From positions 1 to 64,000 of the forward strand of contig CAWETN010000016.1 in assembly GCA_963812075.1 (NCBI GenBank): a stretch of 64,000 nucleotides of DNA, in the 5' to 3' direction. The position numbers were made by a program, and so were the translations under genes. This stretch comes from JAMXLO01 sp963812075. GTDB taxonomy: Bacteria > Pseudomonadota > Alphaproteobacteria > Acetobacterales > Acetobacteraceae. Below, piece by piece: positions 55,699-64,000 of the stretch (position 1 is its first letter; each line of letters starts with the position of its first letter). Below the pieces are notes generated by a model. That model was not told the DNA's origin, did no database searches, and saw nothing but the letters and a program-made list of their open reading frames with translations.

Positions 55699-56504
55699 AT
55701 GGCAAATCTGCACGAGCACGTCGATCAGCTGCTGCGCCAGCAGCTCGGTGCGACGGGCGCGCTGCCGGAGAAGCTCGCCATCGCGCTGCGGCTGCTGGCG
55801 AAGTACCGCGCGACACTGATCCAGAACACCGTGGTGCAGCAGTGCGGCACGACGGTGCAGGACGGTCCGTTCCAGGGCATGCGGTTCGTGGCGCAATCGA
55901 CCGAGGGCTGCCACGTGCCCAAGCTGCTCGGCTGCTACGAGGTCCGAACTGCATCCGCACATCCTGGCCGCCGCAAGGCGCGGCTACGATGCGGTGATCA
56001 ACGTCGGTTCGGCGGAGGGCTACTATGCCGTCGGCCTGGCGCGCCTGATGCCCGAGGCGCGCGTCTACGCGTATGACACCAACGCCGCGTCGCACGCGGT
56101 GTGCCGATCGGTCGCCGAGACCAACGGTGTGGCGGGCCGCGTCGAAGTCGGCAGCACGTTCCACGGCGAGGATTTCGCGCAGTTCTCCGGGCGGCGGACG
56201 CTGGTGATCTGCGATATCGAGGGCGCCGAGACAGCGCTGCTCGACCCGGCGCGCTTTACCGCGTTGCGCGCGATGGACGTCATCGTGGAGCTGCACGACA
56301 GCCCGCAGGCGAAACCGAGCCTGCTCGATCCCGGAGCGGTTCGGCGCGACGCACGACGTGACACTGGTCCGCCACGGCGGACGCTCGGTGGCGCTGCCGG
56401 CGCTGTTCGAGCCGCTCGGCCATCTCGACCAGCTGCTGGCGGTCTGGGAATGGCGCTCCGAGCCGACGCCGTGGGCGGTGATGCTGGCCCGGACCGGCGC
56501 ATGA
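55699..56504 (+). CDS. SAM-dependent methyltransferase-like protein (two +1 shifts)
   Basis: The start is MANLHEHVDQLLRQQLG (ATG 55699). In the second frame INVGSAEGYYAVGLARLMPEARVYAYDTN is a SAM-binding motif I region, with CDIEGAETALLDP after (motif like FkbM). In the third frame ERFGATHDVTLVRHGGRSVALPALFEPLGHLDQLL runs to TGA 56504. The breaks are near 55945 and 56333. Corrected length 267. The stop overlaps the next gene's ATG (ATGA). Methyl acceptor, perhaps a glycan, is inferred only from the neighbour. Confidence 0.68.
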
Positions 56505-58173
56505 CCGCGGCGAACGCCGCCATCCTGTTCGAGCGCGACGGCTACACGCTCGGGCCGCGCCTGATGGGCCGCCAGGCTGCGGGCAACGCCTTCCTGCGCG
56601 CCGCGGTCGCCGGACGGCAGGGCGAGCCACTATGGGCCTACGCCCGCACCCGGGAACTGGCGGACGAATTCGCCGCCCTGGTGCGCGCCTGTCGACGCGA
56701 CGGCAGAGGCGCGCTGGCTGGCGGCGGACGATCTCGGCGGCCTCGGCAAGGTCGGCACGCTGTATCTGCCGGGCCCTGGCCTGGGGGATGCGGCACGCCT
56801 GCGACTGCGCGCCGGACCCGCCGCGTACAGCCTGTGCGGCGTGACCCACACCACGGCCTCGCACAGCGCGATGCACGACATCGCCGGGTTGCTCAGCGCG
56901 CCGGTGATGCCGTGGGACGCGCTGATCTGCACCTCATCGGCGGTCGCCGGCACGGTGCGGCTGTTGTTGCACAGCGAAATCGAGGCGCTGCGTTGGCGCT
57001 TCGGCACGTCGCTGACCGTCACCCTGCCGCAGCTTCCGGTCATCCCGCTGGGCGTGCACTGCGCCGACTTCGTCCACGCGGCGCAGGAGCGCGAGGCCGC
57101 GCGCGCCGCGCTGGGCATCGCCGCGGACGAGGTGGTGGCGCTGTTCGTCGGGCGGCTGTCGTTCCACGCCAAGGCGCATCCACACGCGATGTATGCGGCA
57201 CTGCAGGCGACCGCGCAGCGCACCGGCAGGCGGCTGGTGCTGATCCAATGCGGCTGGTTCGCCCACGAGAGCATCGAGCAGGCGTTCCGCGACGGCGCGC
57301 GGCCGAGTCTGCCCGGAGGTGCGGGCGGTGTTCACCGAGGGGCGCGATGCGGATGCCCGGCGCCGGAGCTGGGCGGCGGCCGACCTGTTCGTGTCGCTGT
57401 CGGACAACATCCAGGAAACCTTCGGCCTGGCGCCGATCGAGGCGATGGCGGCGGGCCTGCCCGTCGTGGTGACCGACTGGGACGGCTACAAGGACACCGT
57501 GCGCGACGGCGTCGACGGGTTCCGCATTCCCACCTGGATGCTGGGCCTCGACGGCGAGCCGTTCATGCGCAAGTACGAGGCTGGCATCGAGACCTACGAC
57601 CGCCATTGCGGCCTGGTGTGCCAGATGGTGTCGGTGGACCTGCACGCGCTCACCGATCGCCTCAGCGACCTGGTGAGCGATCCCGAGCTGCGACGGCGGA
57701 TGGGCGAGGCAGGCCGGCGGCGCGCCTGTGAGACCTTCGACTGGGCCGTCGTCTACCGGCAGTACCAGGCGTTATGGGCGGAGTTGGCGAACTTGCGGGA
57801 CGCGGCGCGGCGCGATCCCGAACGGCAGTCCATGCTTGCGGCGGCACCACGGGCGGCAGCGACCTGGCTGGACCCGTTCCGCGGCTTTGCCCACTACCCC
57901 ACCGCGGTGCTCCGGCCCGAGACATGGATCTCGGTCCAGCCGGGTGCCGACGGCGCGAGGTATGCCGCCCTCGCCAGCCATCCGCTGTTCAACTACGCCG
58001 GCCGGCTGCTGCCCGAGCGCGCCATCATCGAGACGCTGCTCGCCGCACTGGGAACCAGCGATGCCACGTTGCAGGACCTCGCTGTCCAGACGGGGGCGGA
58101 CCTCGCATGGACCGGCATCGCGGTCGCGATACTGGCCAAGATGGGCCTGGTGCGGCTTCGCCCGGACGCCTGA
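56501..58173 (+). CDS. Family 4 glycosyltransferase (two +1 shifts)
   Basis: This 556-residue (corrected) enzyme has an N-terminal domain about 120 residues long that I do not recognise, then HTTASHSAMHDIAGLL, PVIPLGVHCADF, EVVALFVGRLSFHAKAHP and the GT4 motif NIQETFGLAPIEAMAAGLPVVVTDWDGYKDTVRDG with the E(x7)E nucleotide-sugar site. The C-terminal 130 residues after RACETFDWAVVYRQYQALWAEL are also unusual. Frames break near 56698 and 57320. Paired with the methyltransferase-like gene (ATGA). Confidence 0.78.
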
Positions 58174-58737
58174 TCAGCGCATCGCCGGCGGCAGCATCCG
58201 GCGCAGTGTCGCATCGCGCAGGATGTAGTGGTGGAACAGTGCGGCGGCCGCGTGCACGCCGGCAACGATCAGCACCGCGTTGGCGAACAGCGCATGCCGG
58301 TCGCCGATCAGGTGCATGAGAGCGCGGTTGCCGGGATCGTAGGCAGGTATCCGGAACAGGTTGAAGATCGAATCGCCGCGCACCCACACGTTGGCGAAGC
58401 CGAACCCGATCGCGACGACCAGCAGCGCGTAAAGCAGCCAGTGGGTGACACGCGCGACCGCCAGCAGGATGCCGTGATCCAGCGGCGGCAACATGCCCCC
58501 GCGGGTCAGCCGCCACGCCAGCCGCGCGATCAGCACCAGGGCGAGCGCGACGCCGAACACGATGTGCAGCGAACGATAGTCGATGCGCAGCGGGCCGTTG
58601 GGGAACACATCCACGGTCTGGCCGATGAACCACAGCACGCCGACCAGCACGGCGCTGCTCCAGTGCAGCGCGATGGTCATCGGGTCGTGCCCCAGCCCCT
58701 GCGTCTTGGCAGGTTGCGCCAGTACCGAATGCTGCAT
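58174..58737 (-). CDS. Cytochrome b561 family protein
   Basis: This 187-residue di-haem membrane electron carrier has four spans. Haem ligands: TIALHWSSAVLVGVL (His25), DYRSLHIVFGVALAL, VTHWLLYALL and GVHAAAALFHHYI. The loop DPGNRALMHLIGDRHALFAN is usual. It oxidises quinol in many bacteria. ATG 58737 follows AGAGG by six bases. It lies downstream of the MbfA gene in the same direction (9 bp gap), so iron and redox functions are coupled in one operon. Confidence 0.85.
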   Translation of the reverse strand: MQHSVLAQPAKTQGLGHDPMTIALHWSSAVLVGVLWFIGQTVDVFPNGPLRIDYRSLHIVFGVALALVLIARLAWRLTRGGMLPPLDHGILLAVARVTHWLLYALLVVAIGFGFANVWVRGDSIFNLFRIPAYDPGNRALMHLIGDRHALFANAVLIVAGVHAAAALFHHYILRDATLRRMLPPAMR

Positions 58738-58746
58738 GCAGAACCT

Positions 58747-59703
58747 CTAACTGCTGCCGATCAAGATGCCCGCGGCAAACACCAGGGCGCCGCCGAATGC
58801 CACCTGAAATGCGGCAGAAATTGGCGGGGTATCCATGTACTTCCAGCGAATCCAGCTGATGGCGGCGAGTTCGACCACAACCACGGCGACGGCGAGGATC
58901 ATGGCGGTCCAGAACGAGGGAATCAGGAACGGCAGGGTGTGGCCGATGCCGCCCAGCGTGGTCATCACACCGGTGATGCCGCCACGCACGATCGGCGCGC
59001 CGCGGCCGGTGAGGCTGCCATTGTCCGACAGCGCCTCGGCGAAGGCCATGGAGATGCCGGCGCCGATCGAGGCGGCGAGCCCAATGACGAACGCCTGCCA
59101 GGTGTTCTGCGTCGCCAGGGCGGCGGCGAACACCGGCGCCAGCGTCGAGACCGAGCCGTCCATCAGCCCGGCCAGCCCGGGCTGGATCACCTTCAGGACG
59201 AAGGACGCCCGGGCGCGCGCGTCCTCGCCGCGGCGGACGTTCTCCGGCAGGTTCTCGTCGCGCAGCTGGTCGGCGCGGTGCTCATGCGCCACCTCGGCTT
59301 CGGCCAGGTCGCCCAGCAGCTTGCGCACCGAGACGTCCTCGCTGCGCGCGGCGGCGCGGCGGTAGAAGCGCTGGGTCTCGGTCTCCATGCTTTCGGCGAG
59401 GTTGCGCACCTCGTCGAGGTTCAGCGGATAGATCTGCCAGACCGGCTTGTGGTGGATGAAGCCGCGCACGTCCTGGCGGCGGATCAGCGGAATGTGCTCG
59501 CCGAACTTCGCGCGATAGAGGTCGAGCAGGCGCTGGCGGTGCTCGCTTTCCTCCTCGGCCATCTCGGTGAAGACGCTCGCGCTGGCCGGGTAGTCCTGGC
59601 GCAGGCCTTCGGCAATATCCGTATAGATGCGATTGTCCTCTTCCTCGTTAGCGATCGCCAGGGCGAGGACTTCACGCTCCGTCAGGTCGGAAAAGTTGCG
59701 CAT
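58747..59703 (-). CDS. mbfA: Membrane-bound ferritin MbfA (rubrerythrin-like plus VIT1 domain)
   Basis: This 318-residue protein has an N-terminal rubrerythrin-like di-iron domain (LAIANEEEDNRIYTDIAEG, EMAEEESEHRQRL, ESMETETQRFYRRAA, LAEAEVAHEHRAD) and a C-terminal VIT1/CCC1 membrane domain with five spans (IQPGLAGLMDGSVSTLAPVF, FAEALSDNGSLTGRG, GGITGVMTTLGGIGHTLPF). It exports iron from the cytoplasm. In Bradyrhizobium and Agrobacterium it is iron regulated by Irr; I did not find a clear Irr box upstream. ATG 59703. Confidence 0.92.
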   Translation of the reverse strand: MRNFSDLTEREVLALAIANEEEDNRIYTDIAEGLRQDYPASASVFTEMAEEESEHRQRLLDLYRAKFGEHIPLIRRQDVRGFIHHKPVWQIYPLNLDEVRNLAESMETETQRFYRRAAARSEDVSVRKLLGDLAEAEVAHEHRADQLRDENLPENVRRGEDARARASFVLKVIQPGLAGLMDGSVSTLAPVFAAALATQNTWQAFVIGLAASIGAGISMAFAEALSDNGSLTGRGAPIVRGGITGVMTTLGGIGHTLPFLIPSFWTAMILAVAVVVVELAAISWIRWKYMDTPPISAAFQVAFGGALVFAAGILIGSS

Positions 59704-59914
59704 GCCGCGCCAATGTGGCCGACGGGGTGCATCGGTCAAGGTGCGCAACAATGCCGTCGTTTCGCAGGACCTGCGCGGTCACGCACCTGGGCGGCGAAGC
59801 GCCACCCACAACGCGTGGTTGCATGGCTAAGCCCGAAGGCGCCAACCGGCACTGAGGACGGACGACCCGGCGGTCGCCGGGTGGGGCGGCGGCCTCAGCC
59901 CGGCTGGCGACCGA

Positions 59915-61004
59915 TCACGCCCGCGGCGTCAGATGGGCCACGCGCGGCCCGACCTCCTGGGCGAGCAGGCGCAGCGAGGTGTGCCAGGCCTCGGGGTTGT
60001 CGGCGTAGTCGAAGCCGAACACCAGCAGACCGCCGAAGCCCCCGGCCTCGTGGTAGATGCGCTCCAGCTTCTCCGCGACGGTCGCAGGCGAGCCGATCAG
60101 CCAATTGTGCCGCGCGCAGTATTCCGGCGTGACATCGGAATCGGCCACATTCGGATCGTGCTTCAGATACTCGAGGAAGCCGAAATTGCCGAGCAGCGGC
60201 AGGAAGTACTCGCGCATCATGCGGCCCATCATGCCACCCGCCGACAGCTTCCACGCCTCCTCGTCGGTTTCCGCCACGAACACCTCGCGCACCAGCCGCC
60301 AGTCGCGCCGGCTCGGGCGTGCGGCCGGCGCGCGCGGCACCGATCTCCACCGCCTCCCAATGGCTTGCCACGTAGGCCGGGTTGAGATTGAGGCTGAGCG
60401 GCAGGAAGCCGCGCTCGCCGGCCAGCTTCAGCGTGTCCGACTGCTTGGAGAAGCCGGCCACGCCGATCGGCGGATGCGGCTTCTGCAGCGGATAGATGTG
60501 AGGCTTGAGGAAGCCAAACATCGTCTCGGGCTTCGCCGCCTTCCAGAACTTGCCCTCGTAGGTGAAGTTCGGTTCGTCGCTCCACATCCGCAGGATGATG
60601 TCGAGCGCCTCGCGCGTCATTTCGCGGTTGACGCCGGACATGCCGTCCACCTGGAACATCGCCCAGTCGGTCGGCAACCCCGATGCGGCGACTCCGAAGT
60701 TCAGGCGGCCCTCGGACAGGTGATCCAGCATCGCCACGCGGGCGGCGAGCTCGGCGGGATGGTGATAGGGCAGCAGGAAGCCGCCCGGGCCGATGCGCAG
60801 GCGCTTGGTCTGCAGCAGCGCCTGGGCGATGAGCAGGTCCGGCGAGGGGTGCGGTTCCCAGGGCGCCGTGTAGTGCTCGCCGATCCAGGCCTCGGAATAG
60901 CCCAGTTCGTCGAGCCAGCGCAGCGTCTGGAGATCCCAGTCGTGGCCGGCCTTCAGGCCTCGCTCCGGCGGGTGGGAGGGCATGGCGAAATAGCCGAAGT
61001 CCAT
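59915..61004 (-). CDS. LLM class flavin-dependent oxidoreductase (one +1 shift)
   Basis: This bacterial luciferase-family monooxygenase starts MDFGYFAMPSHPPER (ATG 61004, AGGAGG seven bases upstream). Blocks: EAWIGEHYTAPWEPHPSPDLLIAQAL, RIGPGGFLLPYHHPAELAARVAMLDHLSEGR, PHPPIGVAGFSKQSDTL. The frame slips +1 near 60325, after which VREVFVAETDEEAWK to HLTPRA is read; corrected length 362. It uses FMNH2 and O2. The substrate may be a terpene or amine; unknown. Confidence 0.85.
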
Positions 61005-61100
61005 GGCGGTTCCTCCTGACAGGGCGATGCAGACTACACCGGTCGGCACCGCAAGTGCCAATCGGGGGGCACGTGCGAGGGCGTGAGCGCCGCAAGGCGC

Positions 61101-61694
61101 TCAGTCGTCGTCGTGGTATTCGCCGCGCGCCGCCCGCCACACCTCGCGACAGGCACCGGCGTTCATCGCCGCGATGCCGAGACCGACGGCCAGGTCGGGC
61201 CAGGCGGACGGCGCCCACGCGGTCACCAGCCCGGCCGCCACGATCGCGACATTCGCGAGTGCGTCGTTGCGTGCCGACAGGAACGCCGCCCGCGTCAGGC
61301 TGCCGCGATGATGGCGGTAGCGCGTCAGCATCAGCGCGCAGGACAGGTTGACGACCAGCGCGCCGACGCCGGTCCACGACAGCAGGGCTGCATCCGGCGC
61401 GACGGGCGCGGCGACCTTCTGCCAGGCGGTGGCGAGCGTTGTCACGCCGGGAACCAGCAACAGGCCGGCGAGCAGCATGCCGACGCGGGCCCGGTTCCGC
61501 GCCGACCAGCCGACCGCGACCAGGATCAGGAAGTTGAGTGCGGCGTCCTCGAGGAAGTCGATGCTGTCGGCGAACAGCGAGACGGAGCCGATCACATGCC
61601 CGACGGCGAACTCGACGCCGAACCAGAGCAGGTTGAGCAGCGCGGCCAATCCAACAACCGCGCGCAATGCACCGTGCGTTGCAGTCGATGACAT
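61101..61694 (-). CDS. CDF-like cation transporter
   Basis: This 197-residue membrane protein has six or so hydrophobic segments and the CDF metal sites: SVSLFADSIDFLEDA (Asp, Asp) and SARNDALANVAIVAAGL (Asn, Asp). It lacks the long cytoplasmic C-terminal domain of FieF. It most likely exports Zn, Co or similar divalent metals. Upstream of the LLM gene in the same direction with a 96-bp gap. Confidence 0.82.
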   Translation of the reverse strand: MSSTATHGALRAVVGLAALLNLLWFGVEFAVGHVIGSVSLFADSIDFLEDAALNFLILVAVGWSARNRARVGMLLAGLLLVPGVTTLATAWQKVAAPVAPDAALLSWTGVGALVVNLSCALMLTRYRHHRGSLTRAAFLSARNDALANVAIVAAGLVTAWAPSAWPDLAVGLGIAAMNAGACREVWRAARGEYHDDD

Positions 61695-61908
61695 GCGCCG
61701 AGGCTAGCACGCGGCTGGGTCACCGTCGCAGCCGGCGCGGCGGGCCGCCGGTTCGTCCGGCACGTCTCGCGTCGAAACAACCAACAATGCCAAGCGCTGC
61801 GATCGGCGCGGAATGGTCAGTCCTTCGTCACGGGCGCCGGCTCGGGAGGATTCTTGCCGCGCGGACTGCGCGCGAGCACTCTCGCGAAGCAGGCAACCGA
61901 GACGAACA

Positions 61909-62703
61909 ATGGCAGAGGCATACGAGACCTTGCAGGTGACCCGGCCGCAGCCGCACACGCTGCAGGTGACGCTGAACCGGCCCGCCAGCGCCAATGCGAT
62001 GAACACGCGGATGGGCCTCGACCTGCTCGACCTGTTCCACGCCATCGGCGGCGCGCCGAACGAGCAGCGCTGCATCGTGCTCACCGGCGCCGGTCCCCGT
62101 GCGTTCTGCGCTGGCGGCGACCTGAAGGAGCGCAACGGCATGACGGATCAGCAGTGGCAGGACCAGCACCTGATCTTCGAGCGCGCCATCCGCGCGATCA
62201 TCAACTGCCCGTTGCCGATCATTGCCGCGGTGAACGGCGCCGCCTACGCGGGTGGCATGGAGATCGCGCTGTGCTGCGACTTCATCTATGCGGCCGAGCA
62301 TGCGCGCTTCGCGCTGACCGAGGTGACACTCGGCATCATGCCGGGCGCCGGCGGCACGCAGACCCTGCCGCGCGCAGTGGGCGCGCGACGGGCGAAGGAG
62401 ATCCTGCTCACCGGCATTCCGTTCACCGCGCAGCAGGCGTTCGCGTGGGGCATGGTGAACCGTGTGTGCAGCGCCGACGCGCTGCCAGTCGAGGCGCTGG
62501 AGACGGCGGCGACCATCGCCGGCAACGCGCCGATCTCCACGCGGCAGATCAAGCAATCGGTGAATTACGGGCTGAACATGGACCTCGCCAGCGGCATGAT
62601 GTTCGAGATCGAAGCGTATAACCGCATGGTGCCGACCGAGGACCGCCGCGAGGGCATCCGCGCCTTCAACGAGAAGCGCAGGCCGGTGTTCGAGGGCCGG
62701 TGA
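61909..62703 (+). CDS. Enoyl-CoA hydratase/isomerase family protein
   Basis: This 264-residue crotonase has TLNRPASANAMNTRMGL, GPRAFCAGGDLKERNGM (oxyanion 1), NGAAYAGGMEIALCCDF (oxyanion 2), and LTEVTLGIMPGAGGTQTLPRAVG with the second Glu-type region. This order and the GIMPGAGGTQ motif match true enoyl-CoA hydratases better than the other two crotonases here. ATG 61909. Confidence 0.88.
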   Translation: MAEAYETLQVTRPQPHTLQVTLNRPASANAMNTRMGLDLLDLFHAIGGAPNEQRCIVLTGAGPRAFCAGGDLKERNGMTDQQWQDQHLIFERAIRAIINCPLPIIAAVNGAAYAGGMEIALCCDFIYAAEHARFALTEVTLGIMPGAGGTQTLPRAVGARRAKEILLTGIPFTAQQAFAWGMVNRVCSADALPVEALETAATIAGNAPISTRQIKQSVNYGLNMDLASGMMFEIEAYNRMVPTEDRREGIRAFNEKRRPVFEGR

Positions 62704-62762
62704 AGTTTCTTCCAGCGCGCGCTCCAGTGCCCTGCCCTTAACGGTGGTTGCCCGCCGTCCCA

Positions 62763-62832
62763 CTGTCATTGCCTGCGAAGCGATCTCCCGCGCATTGGTG
62801 CGATTCCTCCAGGAGATTGCTCGCAATGACAG
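62763..62832. repeat. Palindromic intergenic repeat (CTGTCATTGC...GCAATGACAG)
   Basis: CTGTCATTGC (62763-62772) and GCAATGACAG (62823-62832) are perfect inverted ends, with related inner arms (GATCTCC and GGAGATT). The layout, about 70 bp between a convergent gene pair, is like small MITE/REP-type repeats with TGTCATTGCGAGC cores known in alphaproteobacteria. No other copy was found by eye in this window. Confidence 0.55.
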
Positions 62833-62863
62833 CGCCGGCCGGTCTGAACCGTCAGAATAGCCG

Positions 62864-63689
62864 CTAGCCTCTGATGAAGGCCAAGAGGTCGGCATTGATC
62901 GTTTCAGCCTCGGTGGTCGGCATGCCGTGCGGGAAGCCCTTGTAGGTCTTCAGTGTGCCGTTCTTCAGCAGCTTCGCCGAGAGCGGGGCCGAGTTCGGCA
63001 TAGGGCACGATCTGATCATCGTCGCCGTGCATCACCAGGACAGGCACCGTGATCTGCTTCAGGTCCTCGGTGAAGTCGGTCTGCGAGAAGGCGACGATAC
63101 CGTCGTAGTGCGCCCTTGCGCCGCCCATCATACCCTGGCGCCACCAGTTCCAGATGGTGCCTTGCGACGGTTTCGCGCCGGGTCGGTTGTAACCATAGAA
63201 CGGTCCGGCCGGCACGTCGTAATAGAACTGTGCGCGGTTGGCAGCGAGCTGCACCTGCAGATCGTCGAACACCGACTTGGGTAGCCCACCCGGATTGGCC
63301 GCCGTCTTCAGCATCAGCGGCGGCACGGCGCTCATGATGGCCGCCTTGGACACGCGGCTTTCGCCGTGGCGCGCAATGTAGTGCACGACTTCGCCTCCGC
63401 CGGTGGAATGGCCGACATGCACGGCGTTCTTGAGGTCGAGATGCGCCGTCAGGGCCGCGAGGTCGTCGGCGTAGTGATCCATGTCGTGGCCGCTCCCGAC
63501 CTGGCTGGAGCGGCCGTGGCCGCGCCGGTCGTGCGCGATGACGCGGAAGCCATGGTTCATAAAGAACAGCATCTGCGTGTCCCAATCGTCCGCGGAAAGC
63601 GGCCAGCCGTGGCTGAACACGATGGGCTGCCCCGAGCCCCAGTCCTTGTAGAAGATCTCGGTACCGTCCTTCGTGGCGATCGTCGGCAT
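62864..63689 (-). CDS. Alpha/beta hydrolase, non-haem chloroperoxidase-like (one +1 shift)
   Basis: This 274-residue (corrected) hydrolase starts MPTIATKDGTEIFYKDWGSG. It has FSHGWPLSADDWD, HDRRGHGRSSQ, the nucleophile elbow GHSTGGGE, PVLVMHGDDDQIVP (catalytic Asp) and, after a +1 shift near 62990, PHGMPTTEAETINADLLAFIRG (catalytic His). The order is that of cofactor-free chloroperoxidase/perhydrolase esterases. ATG 63689 with GGAGGA eight bases upstream. Confidence 0.85.
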
Positions 63690-64000
63690 GACATCGGTCC
63701 TCCTCGCCCGTTCGCTGCCGCGCGCAGCGCCGGCGAAAGGATACGAGGCCATCGCCGCTGACACGGCTTGAACAAAACTGACATTTGGCGAGGCGCGCAC
63801 TCTGAAAGTGCTCACGGGTCAGGGTGTTGCTGGGCACCGCTTCGCCGCTACGGAAGACATGGATGGTGGGGCAACGGCGATGTTCGGCCCCGGTCTGTTA
63901 TGCTGTGCTATCGGTCCGGGTGTCGTCTGACGAAAACCCAGTCTGGATCAGGCATCTTTTCGAAGCTAGCGACCGAAAGGACCTGCGGCACTGCCGTCGG
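63690..64000. other. Window end, no supported gene
   Basis: This is the upstream region of the hydrolase gene plus about 200 bp to the window edge. A plus-strand open stretch from GTG 63920 to the end (27 codons) could be a gene start, but no ribosome site or family mark supports it. Nothing else recognised. Confidence 0.35.

Noticed and set aside
10863..57320. Programmed ribosomal frameshifting as explanation for the +1 breaks
   Set aside because: No shared slippery sequence or stop-codon context at the sites, and up to eight shifts in a single gene cannot be programmed.
58228..60132. 634-codon plus-strand frame
   Set aside because: Shadow over cytochrome b561 and MbfA genes, low-complexity His/Asp/Arg composition, no motif.
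63920..64000. Possible gene start (GTG, 27 codons open to the edge)
   Set aside because: No ribosome site and too short to judge.
1..64000. CRISPR array or rRNA genes
   Set aside because: No regular spaced repeats and no rRNA-like sequence seen.

Overview
The window is very GC-rich DNA from an alphaproteobacterium. The gene content (DUF1127 and DUF1217 proteins, HpnM/MlaC-like protein, MbfA membrane ferritin, DUF1489, many crotonase, CoA-transferase and Liv-type transport genes) suggests a Rhodospirillales/Acetobacteraceae-like organism. That placement is inference from gene content and base composition, not from a marker gene. Most genes form short operons on alternating strands, with many 4-bp ATGA/GTGA stop-start overlaps.

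Layout. 0-4.4 kb: 5'-part of an FMN alpha-hydroxy acid dehydrogenase, a DUF1217 protein, a thiolase/DOPA-dioxygenase-like pair, a Cys-rich secreted protein and an orphan ParA. 4.4-14.5 kb: a double-length class III CoA-transferase, an alpha/beta hydrolase, a metallophosphoesterase, a complete branched-chain-amino-acid-type ABC transporter (livH, livM-livG fusion, livF, livK) and a lactonase-like MBL protein. 14.5-24.3 kb: stress-type small proteins, a Gly/His-rich exported protein, a badly interrupted ACC deaminase gene, a family 5 solute-binding protein, a deleted second LivK, a crotonase, a LysR regulator, a sulfotransferase and an HpnM/MlaC-like protein. 24.3-30.0 kb: a cyclase, then an unusual four-gene operon (polytopic membrane protein, DCC oxidoreductase, GT2, ferritin-like protein). 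30.2-35.6 kb: DUF2147, TauD/TfdA dioxygenase, MFS exporter, MmgE/PrpD, Ldh2-type dehydrogenase and tRNA-Ser. 35.8-37.5 kb: remnant of a tRNA-integrated element with a decayed P4-type integrase, then a CAT-anticodon tRNA. 37.7-42.5 kb: H+-pyrophosphatase, CBS protein, M20 amidohydrolase, DUF1489 and a small His-rich protein. 42.4-48.6 kb: a six-gene complex I/hydrogenase-4-like operon that lacks the NiFe-binding cysteines (Ehr type). 48.6-53.5 kb: small unknown proteins, queC, a ThiF/MoeB-like E1, a DsrE-like protein, a membrane protein and a PIN toxin-antitoxin pair. 53.5-64 kb: crotonase, enolase-superfamily dehydratase, methyltransferase, GT4, cytochrome b561, MbfA, LLM flavin oxidoreductase, CDF transporter, crotonase and a chloroperoxidase-type hydrolase.

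Two perfect or near-perfect FNR-type palindromes (TTGAT-N4-ATCAA) lie upstream of the Ehr operon and of the CBS gene, suggesting an oxygen-limited energy programme in which the membrane ion pumps act.

A striking technical or evolutionary feature is that at least 16 genes are interrupted by single-base shifts. Almost all are +1 insertions in the direction of the gene, and removing them restores proteins of normal family length. I list most such genes as CDS because overcalled bases are the simplest explanation. The ACC deaminase (eight shifts), the truncated LivK and the integrase (catalytic Tyr lost) are given as pseudogenes.
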